Part shown: one piece after another, positions 53,807 through 61,888 of the stretch
Layout of the letters: the number at the start of each line of letters is the position of its first letter
Numbering within the stretch: the first letter of the stretch is position 1
Assembly: GCF_009834125.1 (NCBI RefSeq)
Contig: NZ_CP047146.1
Location: 868,001-932,000 of the forward strand
Direction: 5' to 3'
Source of the DNA: Streptomyces sp. GS7
GTDB lineage: Bacteria > Actinomycetota > Actinomycetes > Streptomycetales > Streptomycetaceae
Length of the DNA stretch: 64,000 nucleotides
Made by a program: the position numbers and the translations under genes
Notes under the pieces: generated by a model
Told to the model about the DNA's origin: nothing
The model's input: only the letters and a program-made list of their open reading frames with translations
The model's database searches: none

Positions 53807-56155
53807 GTGGAGCTTGACGGGTTGGCGGATTCTTTGGCGGAGGCGCTGGTGTGCGCCGTCGGCACGGAAGCGGGCGAAGCCGCGCGCTCGGCCGTCCGGG
53901 ACATGTTCTGGGGGGCGCACGACGAAGACCAGGTGTGGGCCGACGCACGGATGCTGGCCACGTGGGCGAACCACCCCGATGCCCCGCCGAGAGATCTCAT
54001 GGTCTTGTGGAGCGGTCACTTGCGTCGGTTGCTCGGCCGTAACCCGCGGACCGCTGACGCACTTGTGACCATCCGGGACTCTCTGTCCCCGATGCCGGAG
54101 CGGACCCACGGCCGGACAGCCCCCGCCACCAACACCCGCAACACCGTCTCCGGTGGCACCATCCACGGCCCCGTCATCCAGGCTGGCGCCATCAACACGC
54201 TCACCTTCCAGACGCCTGGCGTCCCTGGTGCCGCGCTCGACCCCGAGAGCTGGCCCATGACCGGGGACATCGACCAGATCGCCTTCGGGGCGCGTCCCGC
54301 CGAACGTGTCACCGGCTACCCCGCGCTGCCTCCCTACGTCATCAGGGAGCGTGACGGCGAACTCAACGCAGCGCTGGAGCGGGCGGGTTCGATCGGCGGT
54401 CTGGTCCTGCTGCTCGGTGAGCCGTTCGCAGGCAAGTCCCGTACGGCGCTGACGGCACTGACGGAACGGCTCCCCGGATTCCGCGTCTTCGCCCCCGCAC
54501 GCGGCGCCGACCTACGCAGGCTGCCCGCGCTGCTGACCGACCGGCCTGGACGGTACGCCGTCTGGCTCGACGACCTCGACGGGTACCTCGGCGACACCGA
54601 CGGCGGACTGGAGCCGCGCCTGCTCGGCCAGTTGACCACCCTGCGGGTAGTCGTGCTCGCCACCATGCGTGAGGAAGCCTACGACGCATGCCGTGCTGAG
54701 CCCCGCGGTCGGGTGCTGGACCTCGCGCACACCGTCGAGCTGCCGAGGGAGTGGAGCGCGGCGGAACGGGACCGGCTGGCGCGCTGCGACAGGCTCATCG
54801 GCGACCCCCGGCTGGCTGAAGCCGTCCGTTCCAGCGGCCCCGAAGGCGTCCCCGCCTACCTCACCCTCTCCCGCACCCTCTGGGAGGAATGGTGGCGCGC
54901 CCGCCGCGCCGACCGGCACCCGCGCGGCCACGCCCTGGTGTGCGCTGCGCTGGACCTCGCTCGCTGTGGGCTGACCGGCCCACTCCCCATGGAACTCCTC
55001 CTCAAGGTCCACGAGGGGTACGGGGACGTGACCGGTATGGAGCGGGAGTCGGTGGCGGATGCCCGGGCCTGGGCGACCGAGCGACGGCACGGGCTGCTGC
55101 GGCTCCTCATACGCGTCACGGGCGATACGTGGCGGGCCGCGCCGTTCCTGTTCGAAGCAGTCGCCCGCCACGAGGAACTGCCCGCTGTGGACGGTCAGGT
55201 GTGGGGCTGCGCCCTGGAGGCGGCTCGTATGGACGAGGCGTACGACTACGCGAAGATCGCGGCGAAGGCGCGCGTCGCCTTCGAGTGTGCCGCCGAAGCC
55301 GGGGACAGCTCCGCCCTGCACAACCTTGGCCTCCTCGCGGAATCACTGGGGGAAGAGGCCGAGGCCGAGCAGTGGCTCCGGCGGGCGGCGCAGGCCGGGG
55401 AGACGAAGTCGGCGGGGCGGCTCGGGAGGATGCTCGCCGAGCGGGGCGACGGCGAGGCGGCCGAGCCCTTCCTTGCGACCACGGCGGAGACCGGGGACGT
55501 AGAGGCCGCCACCCTGCTGGGAAAGCTGCTGCGGGAGCGGGCGGAACGATGGCTGTCGGTGGGGGCGGAGGGCGGGAGCGGGGAAGCCGCGCATCTGCTC
55601 GGCGACCTGCAACTGGGCAGCGGAGACATGGACGGCGCCTTCGGCAGCTATCTGAGAGCAGTCGACGCCGGGTACGCACCGGTCGCGGCGAGCATGGCAA
55701 GGGTGAACCAGCTGTGGAACGACCACGAGTCTGCTGTGGCCTGGCTGCGCCGCGCCGCCGACGCCGGCGACGTGTGGGCCGCGGCAGAACTCGCGGGATA
55801 CGTCCAGAAGGAGGGCCACACGGAACATCGCCGAGTGGAAACGGTGGACATGGCGCTGGATGACATCCGCTACGGCGCCGAAAGAGGCCGGGCCTTGGAC
55901 GCCACCAATCTCGGCGTACTCCTCGAGGAGCGTGGCCGCGCCGATGAAGCCCGCCTCTGGTACATGAAAGGGCACAAAGACGGAGATGCCTACGGCGCGT
56001 TCCGTCTCGCCGAACTCCACAAGAAGGAGGGTGCCACCACCTCTGCTATGACCTGGTACCGCAAGGCGGCGGCCCTGGGCCACCCAGGAGCCAAGCGCGC
56101 CCTCGGGGAGGCCCCCGTTCCGGAGCCGAGCGGGCTCAGGGATCAGAGCAAGTGA
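53807..56155 (+). CDS. STAND-like NTPase with candidate amyloid-signalling motif and Sel1/TPR repeats
   Basis: 782 aa from the GTG at 53807 behind GGAGGG. Residues 1-95 are a small helical domain. At 113-134, 'TVSGGTIHGPVIQAGAINTL' resembles the short Gly/Gln-rich amyloid motifs (RHIM/BASS-like) found in actinobacterial NLR-type proteins. A P-loop follows: Walker A 'GEPFAGKS' (204-211) and Walker B 'YAVWLDDLDGY' (250-260). From ~460 to the end come Sel1/TPR-type repeats ('ALHNLGLLAESLGEEAEAEQ', 'ATNLGVLLEERGRADEARLW'). The domain order is that of signal-transducing ATPases, several of which are antiphage sensors. No effector gene with a matching motif is adjacent. Its 3' end overlaps the convergent DUF397 gene by 13 bp. 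Confidence 0.78.
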   Translation: MELDGLADSLAEALVCAVGTEAGEAARSAVRDMFWGAHDEDQVWADARMLATWANHPDAPPRDLMVLWSGHLRRLLGRNPRTADALVTIRDSLSPMPERTHGRTAPATNTRNTVSGGTIHGPVIQAGAINTLTFQTPGVPGAALDPESWPMTGDIDQIAFGARPAERVTGYPALPPYVIRERDGELNAALERAGSIGGLVLLLGEPFAGKSRTALTALTERLPGFRVFAPARGADLRRLPALLTDRPGRYAVWLDDLDGYLGDTDGGLEPRLLGQLTTLRVVVLATMREEAYDACRAEPRGRVLDLAHTVELPREWSAAERDRLARCDRLIGDPRLAEAVRSSGPEGVPAYLTLSRTLWEEWWRARRADRHPRGHALVCAALDLARCGLTGPLPMELLLKVHEGYGDVTGMERESVADARAWATERRHGLLRLLIRVTGDTWRAAPFLFEAVARHEELPAVDGQVWGCALEAARMDEAYDYAKIAAKARVAFECAAEAGDSSALHNLGLLAESLGEEAEAEQWLRRAAQAGETKSAGRLGRMLAERGDGEAAEPFLATTAETGDVEAATLLGKLLRERAERWLSVGAEGGSGEAAHLLGDLQLGSGDMDGAFGSYLRAVDAGYAPVAASMARVNQLWNDHESAVAWLRRAADAGDVWAAAELAGYVQKEGHTEHRRVETVDMALDDIRYGAERGRALDATNLGVLLEERGRADEARLWYMKGHKDGDAYGAFRLAELHKKEGATTSAMTWYRKAAALGHPGAKRALGEAPVPEPSGLRDQSK

Positions 56156-56334
56156 TCCGCCTTGCCCGCCTTCACGTCGCGGATGAGTGTGCGGAGGGCT
56201 TCTATGGAGTCGGTCAGGTAGCGGTCCTCTTCACCACTGACGGAGATGTAGGCGTTCCCGTCGGCGTCGGTGCCGATGCGGAAGCAGTTGTTGCCTTCGC
56301 CGCAGAACGGGGCTTCCCAAGTGATGTCAGGCAT
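56143..56334 (-). CDS. DUF397-like small protein
   Basis: 63 aa from the ATG at 56334, with AGGAG 6 nt upstream; a longer frame upstream overlaps the XRE gene and is not credible. 'WEAPFCGEGNNCFRIGTDAD' and 'YISVSGEEDRYLTDSIEALR' followed by 'TLIRDVKAGKADHLL' match the DUF397 layout (Trp, a Cys pair, C-terminal Phe/Leu-x-x-x-Val-Lys). It follows the XRE gene by 8 bp and is surely co-transcribed. Confidence 0.82.
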   Translation of the reverse strand: MPDITWEAPFCGEGNNCFRIGTDADGNAYISVSGEEDRYLTDSIEALRTLIRDVKAGKADHLL

Positions 56335-56342
56335 CCGGTCTC

Positions 56343-57194
56343 CTAGAGTTGGCGCGCGATGGCGTGGATGAAGTCCCGTGATTTCTCGGGAGTCAGGGCG
56401 TTCTCCGCCATCCAGTCGAGGTGTGCCCGGTACTTGGCGAGCTGGGCCTCGGCATGAGTGAACTCCGGCCCGTGTGCCGAGTCCAGTTGGACCGTATCCA
56501 GTTGGGGCACGGGGCCTTCGGCATAGAGCAGTGCGTGGCCTGCGCCCGGAAACACGCCGCACTCGACAGGAATCACCCGCAACGAGATGTGCTCGCGCTC
56601 CGAGGCGACGCAGAGATGGTCGAGTTGCGCCTGGGCGACCTTTCGACCTCCGAAGTGCATACGCAGGGCTGCTTCATGGACGTATCCCACGTAAGGCCGG
56701 GCGATCCCCTCGTCGAGGATGCGTTGCCGCTCCATCCGGTGGTGCACACGGAGTTCGATCTCCAGCCGTGACAGTGGCGGGAGGACGGCACTGAACACTG
56801 CCCGCGCGTAGTCCTCTGTGTGCAGCAGGCCAGGTACGTGCACCGTCTGGGCCGTGAGCAGGCGCACCGCGTGCCACTCAAGTTCCGCGATGTCGAGAAG
56901 CCCGGGCGGCAGTGTGCCCCGGTGCTCCTCCCACCAGCCGCTGTCCTGCTTGTCCGCCATCGTTGCCAGGGCGTCAACGTAAGTGGCATCCGAGCAGGCG
57001 TAGTTGCAGGCCAGGGTGCGCACTCGTTCGGGAGTGATGACACGGATCCCGGACTCCATATTGGAGATTTTCGTCCGGTCCAAGCCCAGCAGGCCGGCTG
57101 CGTAGTCAGTGCTGACCGCCGCGGCCAGTCTGAGTTTGCGCAGTTCAGCTCCCAAGCGCTTCTGACGCTCAGTAGGGGTGCGTCGCGTCGCCAT
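56343..57194 (-). CDS. XRE-family regulator with DUF5753 domain
   Basis: 283 aa from the ATG at 57194 with AGAGG upstream; the open frame extends to 57443 through the promoter and is not used. The HTH is 'LGAELRKLRLAAAVSTDYAA' followed by 'GLLGLDRTKISNMESGIRVI' (about 13-52). DUF5753 includes 'VHVPGLLHTEDYARAVFSAV' and 'LRVIPVECGVFPGAGHALLY'. It is followed by a DUF397-like gene and divergent from an ATP-binding protein gene, the AbaA/WhiJ-like arrangement tied to development and antibiotic control in Streptomyces. Confidence 0.92.
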   Translation of the reverse strand: MATRRTPTERQKRLGAELRKLRLAAAVSTDYAAGLLGLDRTKISNMESGIRVITPERVRTLACNYACSDATYVDALATMADKQDSGWWEEHRGTLPPGLLDIAELEWHAVRLLTAQTVHVPGLLHTEDYARAVFSAVLPPLSRLEIELRVHHRMERQRILDEGIARPYVGYVHEAALRMHFGGRKVAQAQLDHLCVASEREHISLRVIPVECGVFPGAGHALLYAEGPVPQLDTVQLDSAHGPEFTHAEAQLAKYRAHLDWMAENALTPEKSRDFIHAIARQL

Positions 57195-57259
57195 GCCGTC
57201 CTCTCTGGATCGGATCGGGGTCAGTGTGCCGTGACGGCTCATCACCCGTCCAACTCGAT

Positions 57260-57275
57260 GGTGGCAAATGCCACC
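57260..57275. promoter_or_regulatory. Palindrome between divergent XRE and ATP-binding-protein genes
   Basis: ggtggca-aa-tgccacc, perfect 7-bp arms, followed closely by a further ggtggcgca. It sits in the 285-bp divergent region 57195-57479, where an autoregulatory operator for the XRE protein would be expected. Confidence 0.55.
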
Positions 57276-57479
57276 AGAGTGGTGGCGCATTGTCGGCAGG
57301 GTCGCTAGCGTTGAGTAACGCGGAAGCCACACACCGCAACTGCGGGAAGTGCGCCGTGCGAGCGTGTCCGCCTGCCCTGGGGCGGGTGCGTCCGCGCCCA
57401 GGGAGGTAGGCCACCGGCGCGGCCGGGACCGCGTACGTACCACGTCACCAACTACCCGACATCAGCGAGGGGTTCCGTC

Positions 57480-57947
57480 ATGCCCGTCATTCCGTTTCCG
57501 GCGCAGTCCGCACTGCCTTCGCCGACTCTGACCAAGCCTCACGTGCCCACCGTCCCCTCCCGTTGGACGTTCCCCGCCACCGCCGCCTCCGTACGCCGTG
57601 CCCGATGGGCCGTCGCTGGGGCGTTGCCCGCCGACTGTGCCCCTCAATTGGCGGGCGATCTCGTTCTGTTGGCCTCGGAGCTCGTCACGAACGCCGTGCG
57701 GCATGGGGCGCTGCATGACGAGGACCAGCTGGTCGAGCTTTTCCTCTGGCCTGCCGACGGGCACTACTGGCTGGCGGTGTCGGACCCGGGAGACGGCCGT
57801 CCGGTCATCAGGGCGTCCGGCCCGGACACTGGTTGCGGTGGCAGGGGGCTGGTCCTCGTGGACGCGGTCTCCGCCGCCTGGGCGGTGGTGCCGCGCCACC
57901 CGTGCGGGAAGTCCGTCGTCGCTGGGATGCCGCTGCACGGGGCATGA
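57480..57947 (+). CDS. ATP-binding protein (RsbW-like HATPase_c_2)
   Basis: 155 aa single-domain GHKL ATPase. 'SVRRARWAVAGALPADCAPQ' starts the fold. The N-box is 'LLASELVTNAVRHGAL' (about 63-78), the G1 box 'LAVSDPGDGRPVI' and the G2 box 'GGRGLVLVDAVSAAW'. Such proteins resemble anti-sigma-factor kinases and are numerous in Streptomyces beside XRE/DUF397 genes. No anti-anti-sigma partner is adjacent, so its target is unknown. ATG at 57480 is the only good start. Confidence 0.88.
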   Translation: MPVIPFPAQSALPSPTLTKPHVPTVPSRWTFPATAASVRRARWAVAGALPADCAPQLAGDLVLLASELVTNAVRHGALHDEDQLVELFLWPADGHYWLAVSDPGDGRPVIRASGPDTGCGGRGLVLVDAVSAAWAVVPRHPCGKSVVAGMPLHGA

Positions 57948-57984
57948 CGTCAGCCCCGTCGGGAAGGGGAGGAGTGCGGGGTGC

Positions 57985-59232
57985 TCAGGCCCGCGAACAG
58001 GCCGCCTGCATGCCCCGCATCCGCATCCGCTCCACCCCCCAAACCCCCACCACCGCAACCGCCAGCCCCGCCCCCAGCACGCAGACGCCGTTCCAGCCGC
58101 CGCGGCTCCACACCGCCGAGGTCAGTGCCGAGCCCACCGCGCCGCCCACGAAGTAGCTGGTCATGTAAGCCGAGTTGAGGCGGTTGCGGGCCTCGGGGCG
58201 GACCCCGTACACCAGGTTCTGGTTGCTGACGTGCACCCCGTGGGCGGCGAGGTCCAGCACGATCACCCCGGCCAGCAGCGCCGCCAGCGACCAGCCGCCG
58301 CCCGCGCCCCCGGCGGCGAGGAGGCCCCAGGAGCCCAGGAGCAGGAACGCGCAGGCGCCGGTGACCCGGTGGGCCAGTCCGCGGTCCGCGAGGCGCCCGG
58401 CGACCGAGGCGGCGAGCGAACCGGCCGCGCCGACCAGCCCCAGCAGCCCGATCGCCGACTCCTGCCAGCCGTACGCGGGCCCGGACAGCAGGAACGCCAT
58501 CGCGGTCCACAGGACGCTGAAGCCCGCGAAGGACAGGGCGCCGAGAGCCGCCCGCCAGCGCAGCACCGGTTCCTGGGCGAACAGGGCCAGAGTCGAGCGC
58601 AGCAGGGCGGGGTAGCGCAGTCCGGCCGTGGTCCTCAGCGCCGGGAGGCGGAGCCGCAGCAGGACGGCCATCAGGAGCATCAGGGCGGCGTTGACCCAGT
58701 AGACGGTGCGCCAGCCGCCGAGTTCGGCGAGCAGCCCCGCCGCCGTACGGGCCAGCAGGATGCCCAGCAGCAGGCCGGTCATCACGGTGCCGATGGTCCG
58801 GCCGCGTTCCTCGGGGGCGGCCAGGGTCGCCGCGAACGGCATGACGACCTGGGCGGCGACCGAGGCCAGACCCGTCAGAGCGGTGCCGGTCAGCAGCAGC
58901 GCGGCGTTCGGGGCGCTGGCCGTCACGGTCAGGAAGACGGCGGTCAGGGCGCAGAGGACGACCGCGAGGCGGCGGCGTTCCAGGAGGTCGCCGAGGGGGA
59001 CGAGGAGCAGCAGGCCGAGTCCGTAGCCGGTCTGGGCGACGGTGACGACCAGGGCGGCGGTGCCGGCGGAGAGGTGGAGGTCGTGGCCTATGACGTCCAG
59101 GAGGGGCTGGGCGAAGTAGTTGCCGGCCACGGACAGCCCGGCGGCGGCGGACATCAGCAGCAGGGTGCCGCGCCCCAGGCGGGGCGGGGCGGGCGTGTCC
59201 GGTGCGGTCTCCCGCGGCGCGACGGTTCTCAT
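57985..59232 (-). CDS. MFS transporter (12 TM, sugar-efflux/drug type)
   Basis: 415 aa from the ATG at 59232 ('MRTVAPRET'). Twelve hydrophobic segments are visible. 'AAGLSVAGNYFAQPLLDVIG' and 'LLVPLGDLLERRRLAVVLCA' (motif A) are at the N-terminus, 'VMPFAATLAAPEERGRTIGT' and 'LGILLARTAAGLLAELGGWR' (motif C) in the centre, and 'AYMTSYFVGGAVGSALTSAV' near the end. Divergent from a LysR gene across 123 bp, the standard regulator/transporter layout. It probably exports a small molecule; substrate unknown. Confidence 0.92.
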   Translation of the reverse strand: MRTVAPRETAPDTPAPPRLGRGTLLLMSAAAGLSVAGNYFAQPLLDVIGHDLHLSAGTAALVVTVAQTGYGLGLLLLVPLGDLLERRRLAVVLCALTAVFLTVTASAPNAALLLTGTALTGLASVAAQVVMPFAATLAAPEERGRTIGTVMTGLLLGILLARTAAGLLAELGGWRTVYWVNAALMLLMAVLLRLRLPALRTTAGLRYPALLRSTLALFAQEPVLRWRAALGALSFAGFSVLWTAMAFLLSGPAYGWQESAIGLLGLVGAAGSLAASVAGRLADRGLAHRVTGACAFLLLGSWGLLAAGGAGGGWSLAALLAGVIVLDLAAHGVHVSNQNLVYGVRPEARNRLNSAYMTSYFVGGAVGSALTSAVWSRGGWNGVCVLGAGLAVAVVGVWGVERMRMRGMQAACSRA

Positions 59233-59278
59233 GACGCCCAGCCTCGGGGCTGCCCCATCCATCGGTCCAACACATAGT

Positions 59279-59300
59279 TTTCATCCCATCGATCGTGAAA
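59279..59300. promoter_or_regulatory. Candidate LysR operator
   Basis: Inverted repeat tttca (59279-59283) and tgaaa (59296-59300), 12 nt apart, in the divergent MFS-LysR region. It is a partial fit to the dyad spacing of LysR-type sites. Confidence 0.45.
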
Positions 59301-59355
59301 CGAGATGGATGTCCGTGCGGCGGGTGTGGGTGGCCACGCGCCTACGATCGCGCGC

Positions 59356-60231
59356 ATGGAGCTCCAGCAGATGCGGTACGTCGTCGCGGTCGCCGAGACC
59401 GGTGGGTTCACCCGGGCCGCGGAGCGCTGCCATGTGGTGCAGTCCGCGCTCAGCCATCAGGTCGCCCGGCTGGAGAAGGAGCTGGGGGCCCGGCTCTTCG
59501 ACCGGACGAGCCGGAGCGTGCGGCTGACCGCCGCCGGGGAAGCCTTCGTTCCGGTCGCCCGGCAGGCGCTCCAGGCGGCTGAGCGGGCCCGCGCCGAGGT
59601 GGAGGCGGCGACCGGCGAGGTGCGCGGGCGGCTGGCGGTCGGGGCGATCTCCACCGTGGAGGCGGTCGATCTCGCCCGCGAGCTGGGCGCGTTCCGTACG
59701 AGGTATCCGAAGGTGCGGATCAGTCTGCAGATGGAGATGAGCGATCCGTTGATCGAGCGGGTGCGGGCGGGCGTGCTGGACGTGGCGTTCGTCGGGCTGG
59801 TGCCCGGGGCGCGCACGGTCGGCGTGCGGGAGAAGGTGCTGGCGCACGGGGAGCTGGTCGCGGTGGTGCCGCCGGAGCATCCGCTGGCCGGGCGGGAGTG
59901 GACGACGCTGGCACGGGTGGCGCGCGAGACGTTCGTCGACTACGCCGAGGGCTCGGCGGCCCGCCGCCAGCGCGACGAGGCGTTCCGGGCGGCGGGGCTG
60001 ACGTCGGAGGTGGCGTTCGAGGTGACCACCGTGGAGTTCCTGGCGAAGCTGGTCCGGGCCGGGCTCGGCGTCGGCATGGTGCCGGCGGCGTTCGCCCGGA
60101 AGCTGACCGGGCTGCACACGGTGCGGGTACGGCCCGCGCCGGAGCGCACCGAGCGGGTGGTGTGGAGCGGGCTGGGGCCGTCGCCGGCCGCGGCGGCGTT
60201 CCTGGCGGGGCTGGGCGTCGAGCCGGGGTGA
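59356..60231 (+). CDS. LysR-family transcriptional regulator
   Basis: 291 aa from the ATG at 59356. The winged HTH is 'MELQQMRYVVAVAETGGFTR' then 'AAERCHVVQSALSHQVARLE' and 'KELGARLFDRTSRSVRLTAA' (1-60). The effector-binding domain has 'LAVGAISTVEAVDLARELGA' and 'VAFEVTTVEFLAKLVRAGLG'. It presumably controls the divergent MFS gene and itself. Confidence 0.92.
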   Translation: MELQQMRYVVAVAETGGFTRAAERCHVVQSALSHQVARLEKELGARLFDRTSRSVRLTAAGEAFVPVARQALQAAERARAEVEAATGEVRGRLAVGAISTVEAVDLARELGAFRTRYPKVRISLQMEMSDPLIERVRAGVLDVAFVGLVPGARTVGVREKVLAHGELVAVVPPEHPLAGREWTTLARVARETFVDYAEGSAARRQRDEAFRAAGLTSEVAFEVTTVEFLAKLVRAGLGVGMVPAAFARKLTGLHTVRVRPAPERTERVVWSGLGPSPAAAAFLAGLGVEPG

Positions 60232-60279
60232 GGCCCATGGGTGGGGCGGTGCGGGTGGGGCACCGGTTACGGTCGATAT

Positions 60280-61659
60280 GTGCAGCAGACGTCCGACGCC
60301 CACCCCAACGCCATGCCCGACGCCCGCCCCGAGGCCCCGCCCGCCGGCGAGCCTGCGGGCTGTCCCGCCGCCTCCGTGGCCATCCCCGCGGCCACCCCCG
60401 CGCCCGACCTCTTCACCTGGGAGTTCGCCGCCGACCCGTACCCGGCGTACGCCTGGCTGCGGGAGCATGCGCCGGTGCACCGGACGGCGTTGCCGAGCGG
60501 CGTCGAGGCGTGGCTGGTCACCCGCTACGCGGACGCCCGGCAGGCGCTCGCCGACGCGCGGCTGTCGAAGAACCCGGTGCACCACTCCGAGGCGGCTCAT
60601 GGCAAGGGCAGGATCGGCATCCCGGGTGAGCGCAGCGCGAATCTGATGACGCATCTGCTGAACATCGACCCGCCGGACCACACCCGGCTGCGCCGCCTGG
60701 TCTCGAAGGCGTTCACCCCTCGCCGGGTCGCCGAATTCGCGCCACGGATACAGGAGTTGACGGATCGTCTGGTCGACGGCTTCGCGGCGCGGGGGAGCGC
60801 GGACCTGATCCACGAGTTCGCGTTCCCGCTGCCGATCTACGCGATCTGCGACCTGCTCGGCGTCCCGCCCGAGGACCAGGACGACTTCCGCGACTGGGCG
60901 GGCATGATGCTGCGACACACCAAAGCCGGGCCCGGCGGGGGGCCGCGCGGCGGCGTCGCCCGCTCGGTGAAGAAGATGCGCACGTACCTGGCCGAGCTGA
61001 TCCACAGCAAGCGGGCGGGCCTGGGCGCGACGGCCGCCCCGGACGAGGACCTGATCTCCGGCCTGATCCGCGCCTCCGACCACGGCGAGCACCTCACCGA
61101 GAACGAGGCCGCGGCGATGGCCTTCATCCTGCTCTTCGCCGGTTTCGAGACCACCGTCAACCTCATCGGCAACGGCACCTACGCGCTGCTGCGCCACCCC
61201 GCCCAGCGCGAGCTGCTCCAGAAGTCGATGGCGGCCGGCGACACCGAGCTGCTCGCCACCGGCATCGAGGAACTGCTGCGCTACGACGGTCCCGTGGAGC
61301 TGGCCACCTGGCGGTTCGCGACCCGGGACCTGACGCTGGGCGGGCAGCGGATCGCCGAGGGGGACCCGGTGCTCGTGGTGCTGGCCGCCGCCGACCGCGA
61401 CCCGGCGCGGTTCACCGAGCCGGACGTCCTCGACCTCACCCGGCGTGACAACCCGCACCTGGGATACGGGCACGGCATCCACTACTGCCTCGGTGCGCCG
61501 CTGGCCCGCCTCGAAGGGCAGACCGCGCTCGCCACCCTGCTGGCCCGGCTCCCGGACATCCGGCTTGCGGCGGAACCGGATGATTTGCGCTGGCGCGGCG
61601 GGCTCATCATGCGCGGACTGCGGTCCCTGCCGGTGGAGTTCACGCCGAACGCCCGCTGA
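60280..61659 (+). CDS. Cytochrome P450 (CYP107-like)
   Basis: 459 aa soluble P450. The I-helix oxygen-binding segment is 'LLFAGFETTVNLIG', the K-helix is 'EELLRYDGPVE', and the heme loop is 'LGYGHGIHYCLGAPLARLEG' with the heme-ligand Cys at ~403. In that loop the usual Phe at its start is Tyr. The N-terminal ~35 residues are Ala/Pro-rich. GTG at 60280 has no Shine-Dalgarno sequence but TACGGT at 60268-60273, so a leaderless transcript is likely. No ferredoxin gene is next to it. A hairpin follows directly. Substrate not predictable. Confidence 0.92.
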   Translation: MQQTSDAHPNAMPDARPEAPPAGEPAGCPAASVAIPAATPAPDLFTWEFAADPYPAYAWLREHAPVHRTALPSGVEAWLVTRYADARQALADARLSKNPVHHSEAAHGKGRIGIPGERSANLMTHLLNIDPPDHTRLRRLVSKAFTPRRVAEFAPRIQELTDRLVDGFAARGSADLIHEFAFPLPIYAICDLLGVPPEDQDDFRDWAGMMLRHTKAGPGGGPRGGVARSVKKMRTYLAELIHSKRAGLGATAAPDEDLISGLIRASDHGEHLTENEAAAMAFILLFAGFETTVNLIGNGTYALLRHPAQRELLQKSMAAGDTELLATGIEELLRYDGPVELATWRFATRDLTLGGQRIAEGDPVLVVLAAADRDPARFTEPDVLDLTRRDNPHLGYGHGIHYCLGAPLARLEGQTALATLLARLPDIRLAAEPDDLRWRGGLIMRGLRSLPVEFTPNAR

Positions 61660-61676
61660 CCGGCGAAGGTCGCCGG
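61660..61676 (+). terminator. Hairpin directly after the P450 gene
   Basis: A 7-bp perfect stem, ccggcga (61660-61666) and tcgccgg (61670-61676), with a 3-nt loop, abutting the stop codon. Confidence 0.65.
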
Positions 61677-61888
61677 GCCCAGCCGAACCTGACATGACGT
61701 CAGCTGCGTGACCTACACGTGATCTCTGCTACACCGACTTGTGACTACCCGTGACCCCGGCTACCTTTCCACGGACGATCGCGGTCGAATGTTCGACCGG
61801 CGGCCGGACCGACGGCAGACCCGGCGGTACGGCCGGGGCCACTGTGGCGCCGATCCGACAACTCAACCGCCGCGCGAAAGGCAACCGC

